From assembly GCA_014871385.1 (NCBI GenBank), contig CM026426.1, positions 53,024,763 to 53,088,762 on the forward strand: a DNA stretch of 64,000 nt, given 5' to 3'. Every line of letters starts with the position of its first letter. Positions within the stretch are counted from its first letter, which is position 1. The notes beneath the pieces were generated by a model. It made no database searches, was not told the DNA's origin, and saw only the letters and a program-made list of their open reading frames with translations. Shown here piece after piece: positions 48,566 through 58,498 of this stretch. Both the position numbers and the translations under genes were made by a program. Source of the stretch: Ceratodon purpureus (Eukaryota; Streptophyta; Bryopsida; Pseudoditrichales; Ditrichaceae).

Positions 48566-49030
48566 ATTAGGAGAAAACTGAGGTCACAAAAAGGCCTTTG
48601 GGACTGGCACGTGAGAAAGAAAAAAAAAAAGGGTGCCCGAGCACTTTTGACGGTGGCACCCAATTAGGTGCCACCGTGGTGCTAGCGCTGCGGGCATGGG
48701 GGTTCAAACCAATCACCTCAAGGATCAGCGCTGACAGCAAGCACTGCTGCTGCGCACACATCCTGAGCCCTGCTGCTCATATCAGTAGGGATATCTGGCA
48801 TCGTATTAAAGGAAGGAGTTACAGTTTAGCACAGTCTAAACATTTAACCATTCAACCCTAGCCACATCAGCGCCAGCGAGCACTCTTCTACTCCACAGAA
48901 CTCCCTTTATTAACTCTGCGAGCAGCATTTCTCGCATCTGCTGCCAGCAGCAAAGGGGCCTTTGGGCAGCCGGTTTACCTAATCCGGGTTGTCTTAGAGG
49001 GCCTTTTTGTGACCCCAATTTTCCTCTAAT
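48566..49030. mobile_element. MITE-like element, 465 bp, ~31-bp imperfect inverted repeats
   Basis: Left end ATTAGGAGAAAACTGAGG then TCACAAAAAGGCC; the right end reverse-complemented is ATTAGAGGAAAATTGGGG then TCACAAAAAGGCC. The inner 15 bases (GGTCACAAAAAGGCC) are identical and the outer part differs at a few positions. The interior is GC-richer than its surroundings, holds an 11-bp-arm hairpin at 48650-48677, and codes for nothing. A GGTTCAAACC word at 48701-48710 resembles a pol III B box, so a SINE-derived core is an alternative reading. I cannot see a convincing target duplication, so the superfamily stays open. Confidence 0.65.
48650..48677. other. Perfect 11-bp-arm hairpin inside the MITE-like element
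   Basis: ACGGTGGCACC (48650-48660), loop CAATTA, then GGTGCCACCGT (48667-48677). It could form a cruciform or a stable RNA stem if transcribed. Confidence 0.85.
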
Positions 49031-49649
49031 ACAACATATACAATGCTCACATAGTCCTTTTAGACTTGATGTCACCAAAGCAATATGTAATACTCACTAT
49101 GGAAAAACATATTATCTTGTTGTCTCAATTCTCTAATGAATCCAGGTGTGTTTGACGCCTTGGCATGCCTAGCGCTATGCCAAGACCATTCTTTACAAGT
49201 ATGTTCATGTTCAAACATTTTTACAAGATCTTATTCTAAATTAACGTTACATAAAAGTTTCCTAAGTTCTCCCTTCTCCATTAAACCGGGAGTCCCCTAC
49301 ATAATCAAACCTCGATAAGTGTTAGAAATAGGAAGCATGATTTCATGTACAAATTAGACAACAGTAATACATTAACACTTATAGAAGGTGATGTCCATGA
49401 TTTTGTAACATTCATTAAAAAATAATGCGAACAAGAATTGAAAAGATAAATACATAAAATTTATGGAAAAAATGGATGAGATTACAAAATATTGATTCAT
49501 TATTCACCTTAGTCCTTCGAAAGAAAGAATCTTTAGTATGTACTTTGGCGAGTTTCTGCTACACCCCAAGATTTTATTTTATTTTCTTATGTTTTAATAT
49601 TTCTATCAAATAACACGGTGTCATTAAGTCTTTACTCCAAAAATCTTCT
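49031..49649. other. AT-rich DNA without recognised features
   Basis: Only short frames on both strands; nothing identified. Confidence 0.5.
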
Positions 49650-50586
49650 TTAACCCCTAAATTTCCTTGTGTTTTTGAGAGCTTGAATCCTCAAAACTGC
49701 CATTTTTTACTACTATGCCCTCCCGAGGATATGAAACAATTTATTTATCTTTTTTTGGAAATTCAACCGTAAGATCTTGTACCTTACCCTACTTGGAAGA
49801 ACTGATTCAAATTTCAACCGTTGGATGTTTTTCATTAGTGAGATCGTAGTGTTCAAAGTTTCAGCAGATATTTTTTTGGGCCTTGGCCGAGAGGCATGGT
49901 GCAAATGGGCCAAAGGGAGACTTGATGATTATTACTTCAAACATTTTGGTCACATTTTTTTCCATGTAGCTAACTAAGTTAGGTATGCTCATGCAAAAAA
50001 TTAGGCCAAAAAAACGCTTTTTAGACCTTCATAAAAATTATTTTCTATAATAAGGTATAAAATTGACAAAATAGTAAAACATGCATTACAAAAACAATTT
50101 GTGAGCTGAAGAAAAATTTAACGGTGAGTAGGTACCTTCATAAATTTGTGATTTTCAGAAGAAAAAAAAATTCAAAAATTCAAAAATCTCGAATTTTGAC
50201 AAATTTTTAAAGGAAAAATTCAAAAATTACTAAAAACTTTGAAGCTTGTCTTTGTAAGTTTTGGAGGCTGCCCTTGTAAAATTGGTAAACTTTTTTACTT
50301 GGGTCACTATGGAATTTGAATAGTGATTTGGTTATGAACATATTTCAATTTTTGTTTTTGTAAAAAGACCTAATTTTAGACTGCCCGTTTTGGATTTGAA
50401 ACCTAAAATTTCTAGATGAAGGTTCTAAAATTGGAATTTGGCTTCAAAAATTTTACTACATAGACCTTACCGTAAAGGGAGCATCCAGTAAAAATCTTGA
50501 AAAAAAATATTACTTTTAACCCCTCCATCTGGGCTGCCCGAAAGTGCAAAAACCCATTTTGGGTTTTAAGGATAGTTAGGGGTTAA
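49650..50586 (+). mobile_element. Non-autonomous TTAA-bounded element, copy 1 (~0.93 kb)
   Basis: Begins TTAA/CCCCTAAATTTCC and ends GATAGTTAGGGG/TTAA: terminal inverted CCCCTAA with TTAA on both sides (49650-49653 and 50583-50586). TTAA duplications with CCC-starting ends are the mark of the piggyBac superfamily. A second copy lies in the same orientation at 61338-62249 and a diverged inverted one at 57564-58498, so the borders are supported by three insertions. It encodes no transposase. A 66-codon frame at 49777-49977 is partly kept in copy 2, but the changes are mostly amino-acid-changing, so selection for a protein is not supported. Confidence 0.7.
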
Positions 50587-51573
50587 AGTTTGAAGAGCAC
50601 TTTAAAGACTACAACCTCCTCTACTATATTGTGAGGATTAGCTTTATCAAGATTACTATCTTTGGGTTCACTACCTTGTTGTTGAGATGAAAGCATTTCA
50701 ATGAAATCTAGAGTCACTTTGCAATTGGAAACTATTACTTTACCTCAAAATTATCTTCCCCTAAGCGATGGTTCTTACAAAAAGCCTCTTTTTGAAAAAT
50801 TATTATTTACCGACTTAGAATTAACAAAGTCGGGAGCACAACATTGCATAACACTTAACACATAACACAAACTAGTATTAATTTTAAGAGAACCAAAATC
50901 TCCAAAACACATAAAATTTTAAAACTTATTGAGATAATACTTATCAAGGTCTGATTGTATAAAGTAGGAATAGACTTTGCTCATTTTTTACCCTAATTCT
51001 TTGCCTTCTCTCCACCACTCTTGGAAACTCTCATCCAATCAAATTATTGCCTTGTGAAAAGCATAACTTATTGCCTTCACTCCAGATTTCCCCTATAATT
51101 ATTACCAGGAAAACAAGTATGGCAGAGGACGGTTTTATGGCTCACATGACTTGACCGTATTGCCATGTGTTTTTCTGAGAAGATAGGACCGCTAGTAAAA
51201 TTAAAGTGAAGTGCAAGAGAGAATTTCAACTAAGAGACCTACAGCATATGAATAACAAAGTATCCAGGTAGATTTCTTGTTCTTACTAAAATTAGAAAGA
51301 AATCCAAATTTTAACTAAAACCAAGAATATAGTGGAAATATGTGCTATCAATTGGTAACTTTAGTTACCAAAGGAATCTGACTTTTTTACTTGAATTTTT
51401 TGAAAGTTCAGTAAATTTTTGGGTCATTTATGAATCAATACAGATACCTTGTCAATTATGAATGTATATCAGTGGACAAGATTTCTACAAGGGACAACCT
51501 TCCATTCTTCATTTCTTCATCAACCGGTTTCATAATGCACAATGAAAATGGAACCCAAGTTTTTTTTTTTTTT
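50587..51573. other. AT-rich DNA left of the LINE
   Basis: No gene is seen. T14 at 51560-51573 marks the likely poly-A end of the minus-strand LINE, with a G-rich stretch (GGGAGGGGGGGGG) just inside the element. Confidence 0.5.
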
Positions 51574-51689
51574 GGGAGGGGGGGGGCAAATGAACAAACC
51601 TCGTTGGCGGAAGAAAATTACAACCCTCATCGAATTTTCATCCAGGCAGAAAGTAACCGGAATTTGAGAAAGAAAGAGAAAACTAATTA

Positions 51690-54365
51690 GAGCCAATTGG
51701 AGATAACTCCACCTGGCGGAGGCCAACACTCATTCTCAAAGATTTTAGTATTCCTGCTTCTCCATATACACCACAGAGCTATCTCCCTAAGTAGAGACCA
51801 AATTTTAACTAGACCATGTTTTCTAAATGTAACAGTTTTACTAAGCACACATTGTCCAAAAGAGAACTTTTGTGGGGGTGACAAGTTGTATCTGCCTCTC
51901 TGCAAAATATGCACAAGGTGGAAGTAGTAGTTCTATACCTTTTTTGCATTTTTACAGTCGTAAAAACAATGTGTGTAGGTTTCCACTGGCATGTTGGGAC
52001 AAATCATGTAAGATTGATCTATAGGAGGATTGAATTTACCTCTCTATGAGTTTGTTGCCACTGTTTGGTGCCAAATGGACCACATAAAGTCAGCCTCTTT
52101 CTTGGATCTTCCACCTTTCCATATTTTTTTCCAATTAGGGGTGAATCTGACTTGGTCATCTCTTTTCTACTTCTCTTGGACTGTTTTGCTAAGGGAGGAT
52201 CTATCTATTAATAATTGTTTATCTCTCCTTGAGCTATACATCCTGAAGGGAGTGCCACAAGCCCATTTCCACAAGGCAGAATCTATGTGTGTTAATTTTT
52301 TTGGTCTTCCAAAGTAGACATAGTATTTTTCTTTAGATGCCTTCCATTTGTCTATTTGTTCTACTCTAAAATGATGGAAGGATCCCTGCCACTGTGCTAA
52401 TTTTTCTAAAGAAGAGAACTGCTCAAGTTTATACAATAAGCGTGATCTAGAGCCTACTGCATAAATATGTGTGAAAACACTGGGATCTCTAAGGCATGGG
52501 ATGTTGGTAAGGGAACGTGGGTTCTGGATTGTGGATGTCTTTAAGATAAAGGTGAGGTCCTGACTAAAATCATTGTCAAAAGCTCCTACCCAGGCCCCTA
52601 GTCTTAATTCAGTCTCTGATGAACAAAGGACATGGCCTAATAAAGATTTTGTTTCACTTACCAAGTTAGAGAGACAAGTTCCTTATTCACGATTGAGATT
52701 AAACTCCCTGCTAAGCTCTTGAGCTGATTTGAGGCGGCTTTGGGTATTATCCCATATGTCCTACACATGCTTCAATCCTTTGTTGTACAGTTTGCTAGCT
52801 TGGACGTTGGATATGCTCAGTTGACCAGCTTTGTATCTAGTGTCCTACCGTAGAGACGTATTTAGAGCCTCAGCTCGATGAGTGGAGGGGTTAGTATTCA
52901 GTCTTTTGTTTAGCTTCTTCCAAGCTAGGTGAATTTTTCCCCAAGCCTTGAAGCCTGGGACGGAAGTGTGACCTTCCACTAATCCCCATTGGAGGTTTGA
53001 GCATCCCCAGTGAGGCCTGAACCGTAAACCTGTAATCGGAAAGATGTAGAAAGACGTGAATTGCGGTTCAGGCCAAGCCTGTATTCGAGCTTGTAAGTCT
53101 GTAATTTACAGGTCGAAACCTCATTTTGGAAGGTTTTTTGGGGCAAACCTGTAAATCTGTAAACGGTTTTGGAATGTTTTGCTTCGGAAAGGCACTCAGG
53201 TTTGGGAGAACGACGTTCTCATAATTACAGGCTTACAGGTTTACAGCTCACTGGGGATGCTCTTAGCAGACCATTTACCTTTCTTACAAGGGCTGCAACT
53301 CCATAGCTTGGATCCCAGTATGATTTGAAGTTTGATTCACCTGGGCCGTAGGCATTGATGATCCACTTGCATAGTAGGATAGTTGTGGCTTCTTGAGGAT
53401 CAAGTAAGCTAAGGCCTCCTCCTTCCTCTTCACACAACAATCACTCCAACTTACTCTTGCTCTTGACGCATACTCCTTACTAGACCAAAGGTAGTTCTTG
53501 AGTACTCCCCTTATCTTGCCTAGAACTTTAACAGATCCATGCCTAATAGATGTGAAATACTAAAGAGACGATAGTAGGACTTGTTTCACTATCATGGCTC
53601 TCCCTACCACTGAGAGTCTCTTGGATGTCCAGTAGACTAATTTTGAATTGATTCTATCTAGTAGGAATTTGTCTAGACTCTCTATAGATGGATCAATTTC
53701 AAATGGGGTACCCAGTAATTTGAGTATATCAGAGTCATTGGCTCACTGCCAACCATAGTTATCTAATCATGTTGGCCTATATGAGGGACTAAGCCAATAT
53801 GCATGGCTCTCGTGCCGATTAATTTCCAACCCTGAGACAATTTTGAAAGTGTCTAATATAGTGACTAAATTCTTAATGTAATCTGGATTACTGACATTTA
53901 AGGTTATAGAGGTATCATGTGCAAATTGAGAGATGATTTGAGTCTTATCAGAGTGGGGAAGGAGGATACCTTTGATTTCTCTAGCAAGCTCTACAACTTT
54001 AACTAGTATGTTTAAGATTTTTGCCACTATGATAAAAAGGGAGGAGGCAATGGGACATCCTTGCCTGACCCCTCTTTTGACCCCTCTTTTGACCCCTCTT
54101 GTGTTGTTCTTGTTGATGAGAACAGCAGCAGAGGCTCCTTCAAAGAGCTACGTCACTAATTTTATGTAATAGTCACTAAAGCCAAACTTGGAAAGGCATT
54201 TGAAAAAGAAATCCTGGTCAACTTTGTCAAAGGCCTTTCTAAAGTCTATTTTGACGAATAACAAACGTTGCTTGGATCTTTTTGCTATATTGATGGTCTC
54301 ATGGGTGACTAGTACATTATCTAATATGAATCTCATAAGAACAAAGGTTGTCTGATCAGCATTTG
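51690..54365 (-). pseudogene. LINE ORF2 fragment: reverse transcriptase to C-terminal zf-RVT region
   Basis: Order on the minus strand: NADQTTFVLMRFILDNVLVT (54336 frame), LFVKIDFRKAFDKVD, RGVRQGCPIASSLF, then QFAHDTSITL where the family has F-A-D-D-T (GAT to CAT at 53917-53919), so a metal-binding Asp is lost. Downstream come GLEINRHESHAYWLSP, GGGLSLLDPQEATTILLCKW, NLQWGLVEGHTSVPGFKAW, a long frame at 52664-52167, CWPPP and LLREIALWCIWRSRNTKIF near the C-terminus. A 12-bp duplication (GACCCCTCTTTT-like, at ~54069-54105) adds repeated G-V-K-R units just before RGVRQGCP. Several stops and frameshifts are present. ORF2 proteins copy LINE RNA into DNA at the target site; this copy is dead. Confidence 0.8.
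52999..53262. mobile_element. Tourist/Harbinger-like MITE, 264 bp, inside the LINE
   Basis: Ends are a perfect 15-bp inverted repeat, GAGCATCCCCAGTGA...TCACTGGGGATGCTC; a second inverted pair lies inside (ACCGTAAACCTGTAA / TTACAGG...GGTTTACAG). The right flank is TTA and the left is TTT, one A short of a TTA duplication. The LINE reading frame resumes correctly (…NGLL/NLQWGLVEG) if GGAGGTTTAGCAG was the original site, which fits a TTA duplication with one base later lost on the left. TTA/TAA duplications and GAGCATC ends are common in PIF/Harbinger-derived MITEs. There is no coding capacity. Confidence 0.85.
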
Positions 54366-56637
54366 TAAGATCTCATAGACTCAGGTTTTAGAATCATTGT
54401 GTTGTGAACCATAACAAGACTCCTCTAAAGATTCACAACCTTAAATTTCCAAGCCCTTGCATTACTATTTTCATTGTACAATTGGGCATCCACATCTAGG
54501 TTATAAGAAGTAATTATGGTGGGAGCTTCAACACCAACACATAGACTATTAATTTTGATTTTAGATACAATCCACCTCCTACCGGCATTGAAGTCATTAA
54601 ATACTAGGGTCACTTGGAATGAAGAGGCTAACCATAATGCCATAACGATGATTATTGCAAGTTGGCAGCACTTTGCTTTATAATTCCACAATTTTATTGA
54701 AAACAATGCACTTGCAAGCAAGGCACATGTGATAACTCTAACTAAAACATCTTCTACATTATATTCACTCCTTCATTGTTTTCTATGCTCCTAAGACATT
54801 ATTTTTTTACAAATTTATTATTACAAATAAAAGATAAAATATTGCTTGCAATAATTATAGTACCTTTAATTGAGTGTTGATATCTTTTTGAAGGTTCTTA
54901 CTTCTAATTTCTAATTTCATGACTAATTTTATTTCATATTGTAAGGTAACTAAAGATGATGGATGAATGAATGAAATTTTCTAATTACATGTGGCAGGAT
55001 ATGAGCATAGTATAAGAGGAGTTAAATAGCTTTATATTTAGTGCAGTGGAGTTGGACCGCTCGAGATTGAGAATATGTGTACAAAAGTTAAACAACTGAG
55101 GATGAAATGCAGTAGAATCAAATTACTATGTTGTATTTAGATAGTAATGAAATAGCTTCACTCCAAATATAAGAGTAAAGGATAGAAAGATCTACAAATT
55201 AGATCTAAGTTTGGAATAGACAATAGAAGGATTGAAAATAGAAAGTAAAAAAACTGGAAATAAAGTCTAATCCCTTTGAGAAAGGCATAGTATATAAAGA
55301 CTTGGGGTTGAAAAGGTGAAACATTTTTTTTGTGATCTCTTCTTTATGGTTAGGTGGTAAGCCGAAAACAATATATTTTGGTCCTTGTAGATAACATTGA
55401 TTATATCATATATATTGAGTTTTCTACTCATTTTTGTCTTTATTATTGTGAAGTTTATTTGAGAGTTGGTGGCAAACCTATGGAAGATTTTTTACACATC
55501 TATTTGAAGTAAAATATAATAGAAAAATAATCTAAAAAAAATATGAGCAATGCACCAAATGCAATACATTCAATACATATTCATCAAATTCCATTGGGCA
55601 TCTTTACCAATAGTATTTGTAACTATAAGACAAATCCATTCTTTGTTTACGTCATGTTGACTGCAATTGCCGAAATAAAGTGTCTCTATGACCCCTGATT
55701 TATTTAATGCAAAGCTTTTACAATATTCAATAAAAAAACCAAGTGGTTGATTATGAGAAATTCCTTAAAAAATGTTTGTCAAAGCCAAATATTAATCTTT
55801 CCATTTGATACAACTTTGAAGAAAGAGATCATGGTAGTTTAAACTTTGCCCTTAAATTACTAAATACCTTAAGTTTTTATATTCAAAAAAAAATTTAAAT
55901 TTTTTTTTAAAAAAAATTAGGCATTGAGTTCAACAAACTGAATAAATTTTATTCTAAATATGTAAGGTCAAGTAAATGCTTTTAAATGATACCATGTCAA
56001 ATTTTTGTTTCAATCAATTTTTATTTTGCCCTTTGCTCAATGTTCTTGATAGAGTATTTCAGAAGAATATGAATTTCCCTCCTTCATTTATCATCCTACA
56101 AAAATCTCTACAAAAATCAAAATGATATCAAAATTTGATACGAAAATGCAATAGAATCACAGCAAATAATTGGCCATATCTATAACAGAATCCAATTAGG
56201 CAAATTTTAGTTCAATTTTGAATGAATTTGGGCCACTGAGAGAGCTCAAAGCCCCTTTTGAGAGCCAAAAAAAGCCAAAATATTTTGAAATGTGTTGAAA
56301 TTAACCTATTTAGTTTGTAAAGAGATAAGTTTACTTTGAATATAGGAGTAAAGGATATAAATATCAACAAGTTATATGTAAGTTTGGAATAGAAAGTAAA
56401 AGACTAAAGATAGATACCTATTTTTTTGTGTATTTAAAGGACACTAGCCCCACATACTAGTTCAAAATAATAATGTTTTGATATTATCAATTGCAATTAA
56501 GTATTTTTCAAACTTCTGAAATCAAAATATTTGTGAATTCATTTTGCAAATTTGTTTGATTTTATTTATGGAAAAAGAGTGAATGCGCTAAAAGTATGAA
56601 CATTACTTTACATTTTAATACAACTATGCGTTACAAG

Positions 56638-56642
<5 letters not shown>

Positions 56643-56673
<31 letters not shown>
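56643..56673. repeat. (TA)n microsatellite
   Basis: About 15 TA units. Confidence 0.95.
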
Positions 56674-56676
<3 letters not shown>

Positions 56677-56842
56677 CATAAACATTTTGCGTTACTTTAA
56701 TAATATGAAGTCCATTAAAATTCCAACTGTGACTCCACTTTGAATCAAATTTTGAAATTATATATAGAAAAAATATGATCATTTTAAGTATCGATGCAAT
56801 CCAAAGTGTTCTAGTTGTTAAATTTGTATGATATAAATATAA

Positions 56843-56847
<5 letters not shown>

Positions 56848-56893
<46 letters not shown>
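56848..56893. repeat. (TA)n microsatellite, longer tract
   Basis: About 22 AT units after an AATAAATA lead-in; its translation gives an I-Y repeat in a minus-strand frame that is not a gene. Confidence 0.95.
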
Positions 56894-56897
<4 letters not shown>

Positions 56898-57342
56898 GAT
56901 TAAAAATACATAAATTTTTAGGGTGTATGAATATCAAAGGTTTGATATTAATCAAGTGATACGTAACTAACCTTTTCAAATGCTTAAAAAGACCATATAT
57001 TTTATTGTAAAATGAAAACTTAAGTTTCATTTAGCAGTCCATGTCATAATAAATTGTGACAAATAAATGCTTGATGTTCATTGTTTTTTAATGTAGCATA
57101 GGCAAAGACGCATATCTCATTATTTGATTAAATATAGTTGTAAGGGACCTATAGATACTATTGGCTTGACTAATTGACGTATGATGATGATAATATTATC
57201 TTTTGTATCTATTATAATACCAATAATAATAACAATAATGGTAGATATAATTAAATCATTATTATCAATATTTTTATCATTTATATTCAATTAGTGCTAA
57301 AAGTTTGTGCACAATGGATTTTGTTATATTTCATATTTTTAG

Positions 57343-57536
57343 CTTGCACACAAGAAGAAGTAAATAAATGTGTGGATAGCGCCAAAGCAGCACAAAAAGG
57401 TTGGGCAAAGACACCGTTGTGGAAAAGAGCTGAAGCTTTGCACAGGTTTGCCGCTATTTTGAAGGATCAAAAAGCACCCATTGCTGAATGTTTAGTAGCA
57501 GAGGTTGCAAAGTGTTTAAAAGATGCTGTTACGGAG
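57343..57536 (+). CDS. GAPN: Single exon of plant GAPN (non-phosphorylating NADP-GAPDH, ALDH11)
   Basis: The exon is 194 bp: two bases plus 64 codons, bordered by a T-rich acceptor (TATTTTTAG/CT) and a donor ACGGAG/GTATGA. It reads (A)CTQEEVNKCVDSAKAAQKGW, AKTPLWKRAEALHRFAAILK, DQKAPIAECLVAEVAKCLKD, AVTE. This matches the N-terminal part of the plant ALDH11 enzyme, where the family has CTQEEVN, WAKTPLWKRAE and DAVTE followed by VVRSGD. GAPN oxidises glyceraldehyde-3-phosphate to 3-phosphoglycerate with NADP in the cytosol. One oddity is K-C-L where the family usually has K-P-A before K-D. Neighbouring exons are not found in the window, upstream or in the ~6.4 kb downstream. Either the introns are very long or this is an isolated pseudo-exon. 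It has no stop or frameshift. Confidence 0.8.
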
Positions 57537-57563
57537 GTATGATTTAATCTCCAAAGATATCTA

Positions 57564-58498
57564 TTAATCCCTAAAGGACCATTGTCCTAGAATGGGTTTT
57601 TTTAGAATTCAGGCATGTACTTGTGACTTCAATTGAAGTTGAGATTTTTTGAAACTTTTTGTGAATGTAGGCCATAACAAGAACTTTGAGGGAATCTTTT
57701 TTTTTTTTTTTTTTTTTTTCCCAATTGGACATTTATAATAATAGTTATGGTACCCGAAGTAGAAAAAGTTGTTCGAGGGTCAATATGCATCCATGCTAAA
57801 TACATCAATTACCTCTAAAAATATTTCTATAAATACTTCAAGATGTCATCTTTGAGGTTTCCAAAAAATCGACTTTGAGTGCATAATGTTCACTCCATAA
57901 AATATGAAAGTTTTCTCACCGTTTCGGGCAATGTGAAACAACTTCTTCTTTCTTTCATAAAAGTTAGAAAAAATATTGTTTTAGGATTTTTATTTTTTTC
58001 ACTACAAATATCAACATCAATCTTTACTTTGACTGTTTGGATTGTCAGTTTATCAAATAATGGAATTTCTAGATAAGAAATAAGATTTAGCATTCTTCTG
58101 TATTCAACTTAATAAAAATATTGTTTTCAACATGCTACACTTGAATTTTGAGTGTAATTTTTTTAATACAATTAGCTAGCTTAGTCTTCTTTGACATGCA
58201 TCAAAACCCCCAAAATCCATAATGCAAAACCCTAAGAAAAAAAAAATTTAGAGTGTGTCAACCTTGTCAAAAGTCTTCTCAAAAAAGTTTGTTTTAAAAT
58301 TTCAATTGCTATAATCTTCTAATCTCTACGTTTGATTCTATTGAAATTTTTTGAGCTGTCTATTACAATAATCTAGTTGAAGATCTTACAATTAGAATTA
58401 GAAAAAAATGGTTTTTTAGACATTCAAGCTTTTGACATTGGAAATGGCAGTTTGGAGCATTTTTTGATGAATCATAGTCAAGGAACTTTAGGGGTTAA
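57564..58498 (-). mobile_element. TTAA-bounded element, diverged inverted relative (copy 3)
   Basis: TTAA/TCCCTAAAGG at the left and CTTTAGGGG/TTAA at the right. Reverse-complemented it begins CCCCTAAAGTTCCTTG and continues to AAACTGCCATTT, as copy 1 does (CCCCTAAATTTCCTTG... AAACTGCCATTT). It ends with AAAAACCCATT before TTTAGGGA; copy 1 has AAAAACCCATT near the same place. Length is 927 bp inside the TTAAs, close to the other copies. A T-run of ~23 bases lies at 57697-57719. It sits 30 bp after the GAPN splice donor. There is no coding capacity. Confidence 0.6.

Larger units (their letters stand above)
51574..54370 (-). mobile_element. 5'-truncated plant LINE (non-LTR retrotransposon)
   Basis: Minus-strand reverse transcriptase sequence starts abruptly at ~54370 in the middle of the RT domain and runs to a 3' poly-A seen as T14 at 51560-51573. 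Loss of ORF1, the endonuclease and the N-terminal RT is the usual 5' truncation of LINEs. A MITE is inserted at 52999-53262. A target duplication flanking the whole element could not be confirmed by eye. Confidence 0.8.
54371..57342. other. AT-rich DNA with dinucleotide repeats
   Basis: No gene is recognised. A 98-codon minus-strand frame at 54425-54721 (MLASALFSIKLWNYKAKCCQ) has no known motif. Two TA tracts are listed separately. The right end adjoins the GAPN exon and would be its upstream intron if the gene is real. Confidence 0.5.

Noticed and set aside
51560..51590. T14 plus G-rich stretch as another G-run transposon end
   Set aside because: It fits the poly-A of the minus-strand LINE; no partner end or target duplication like that at 40360/47597 is present.
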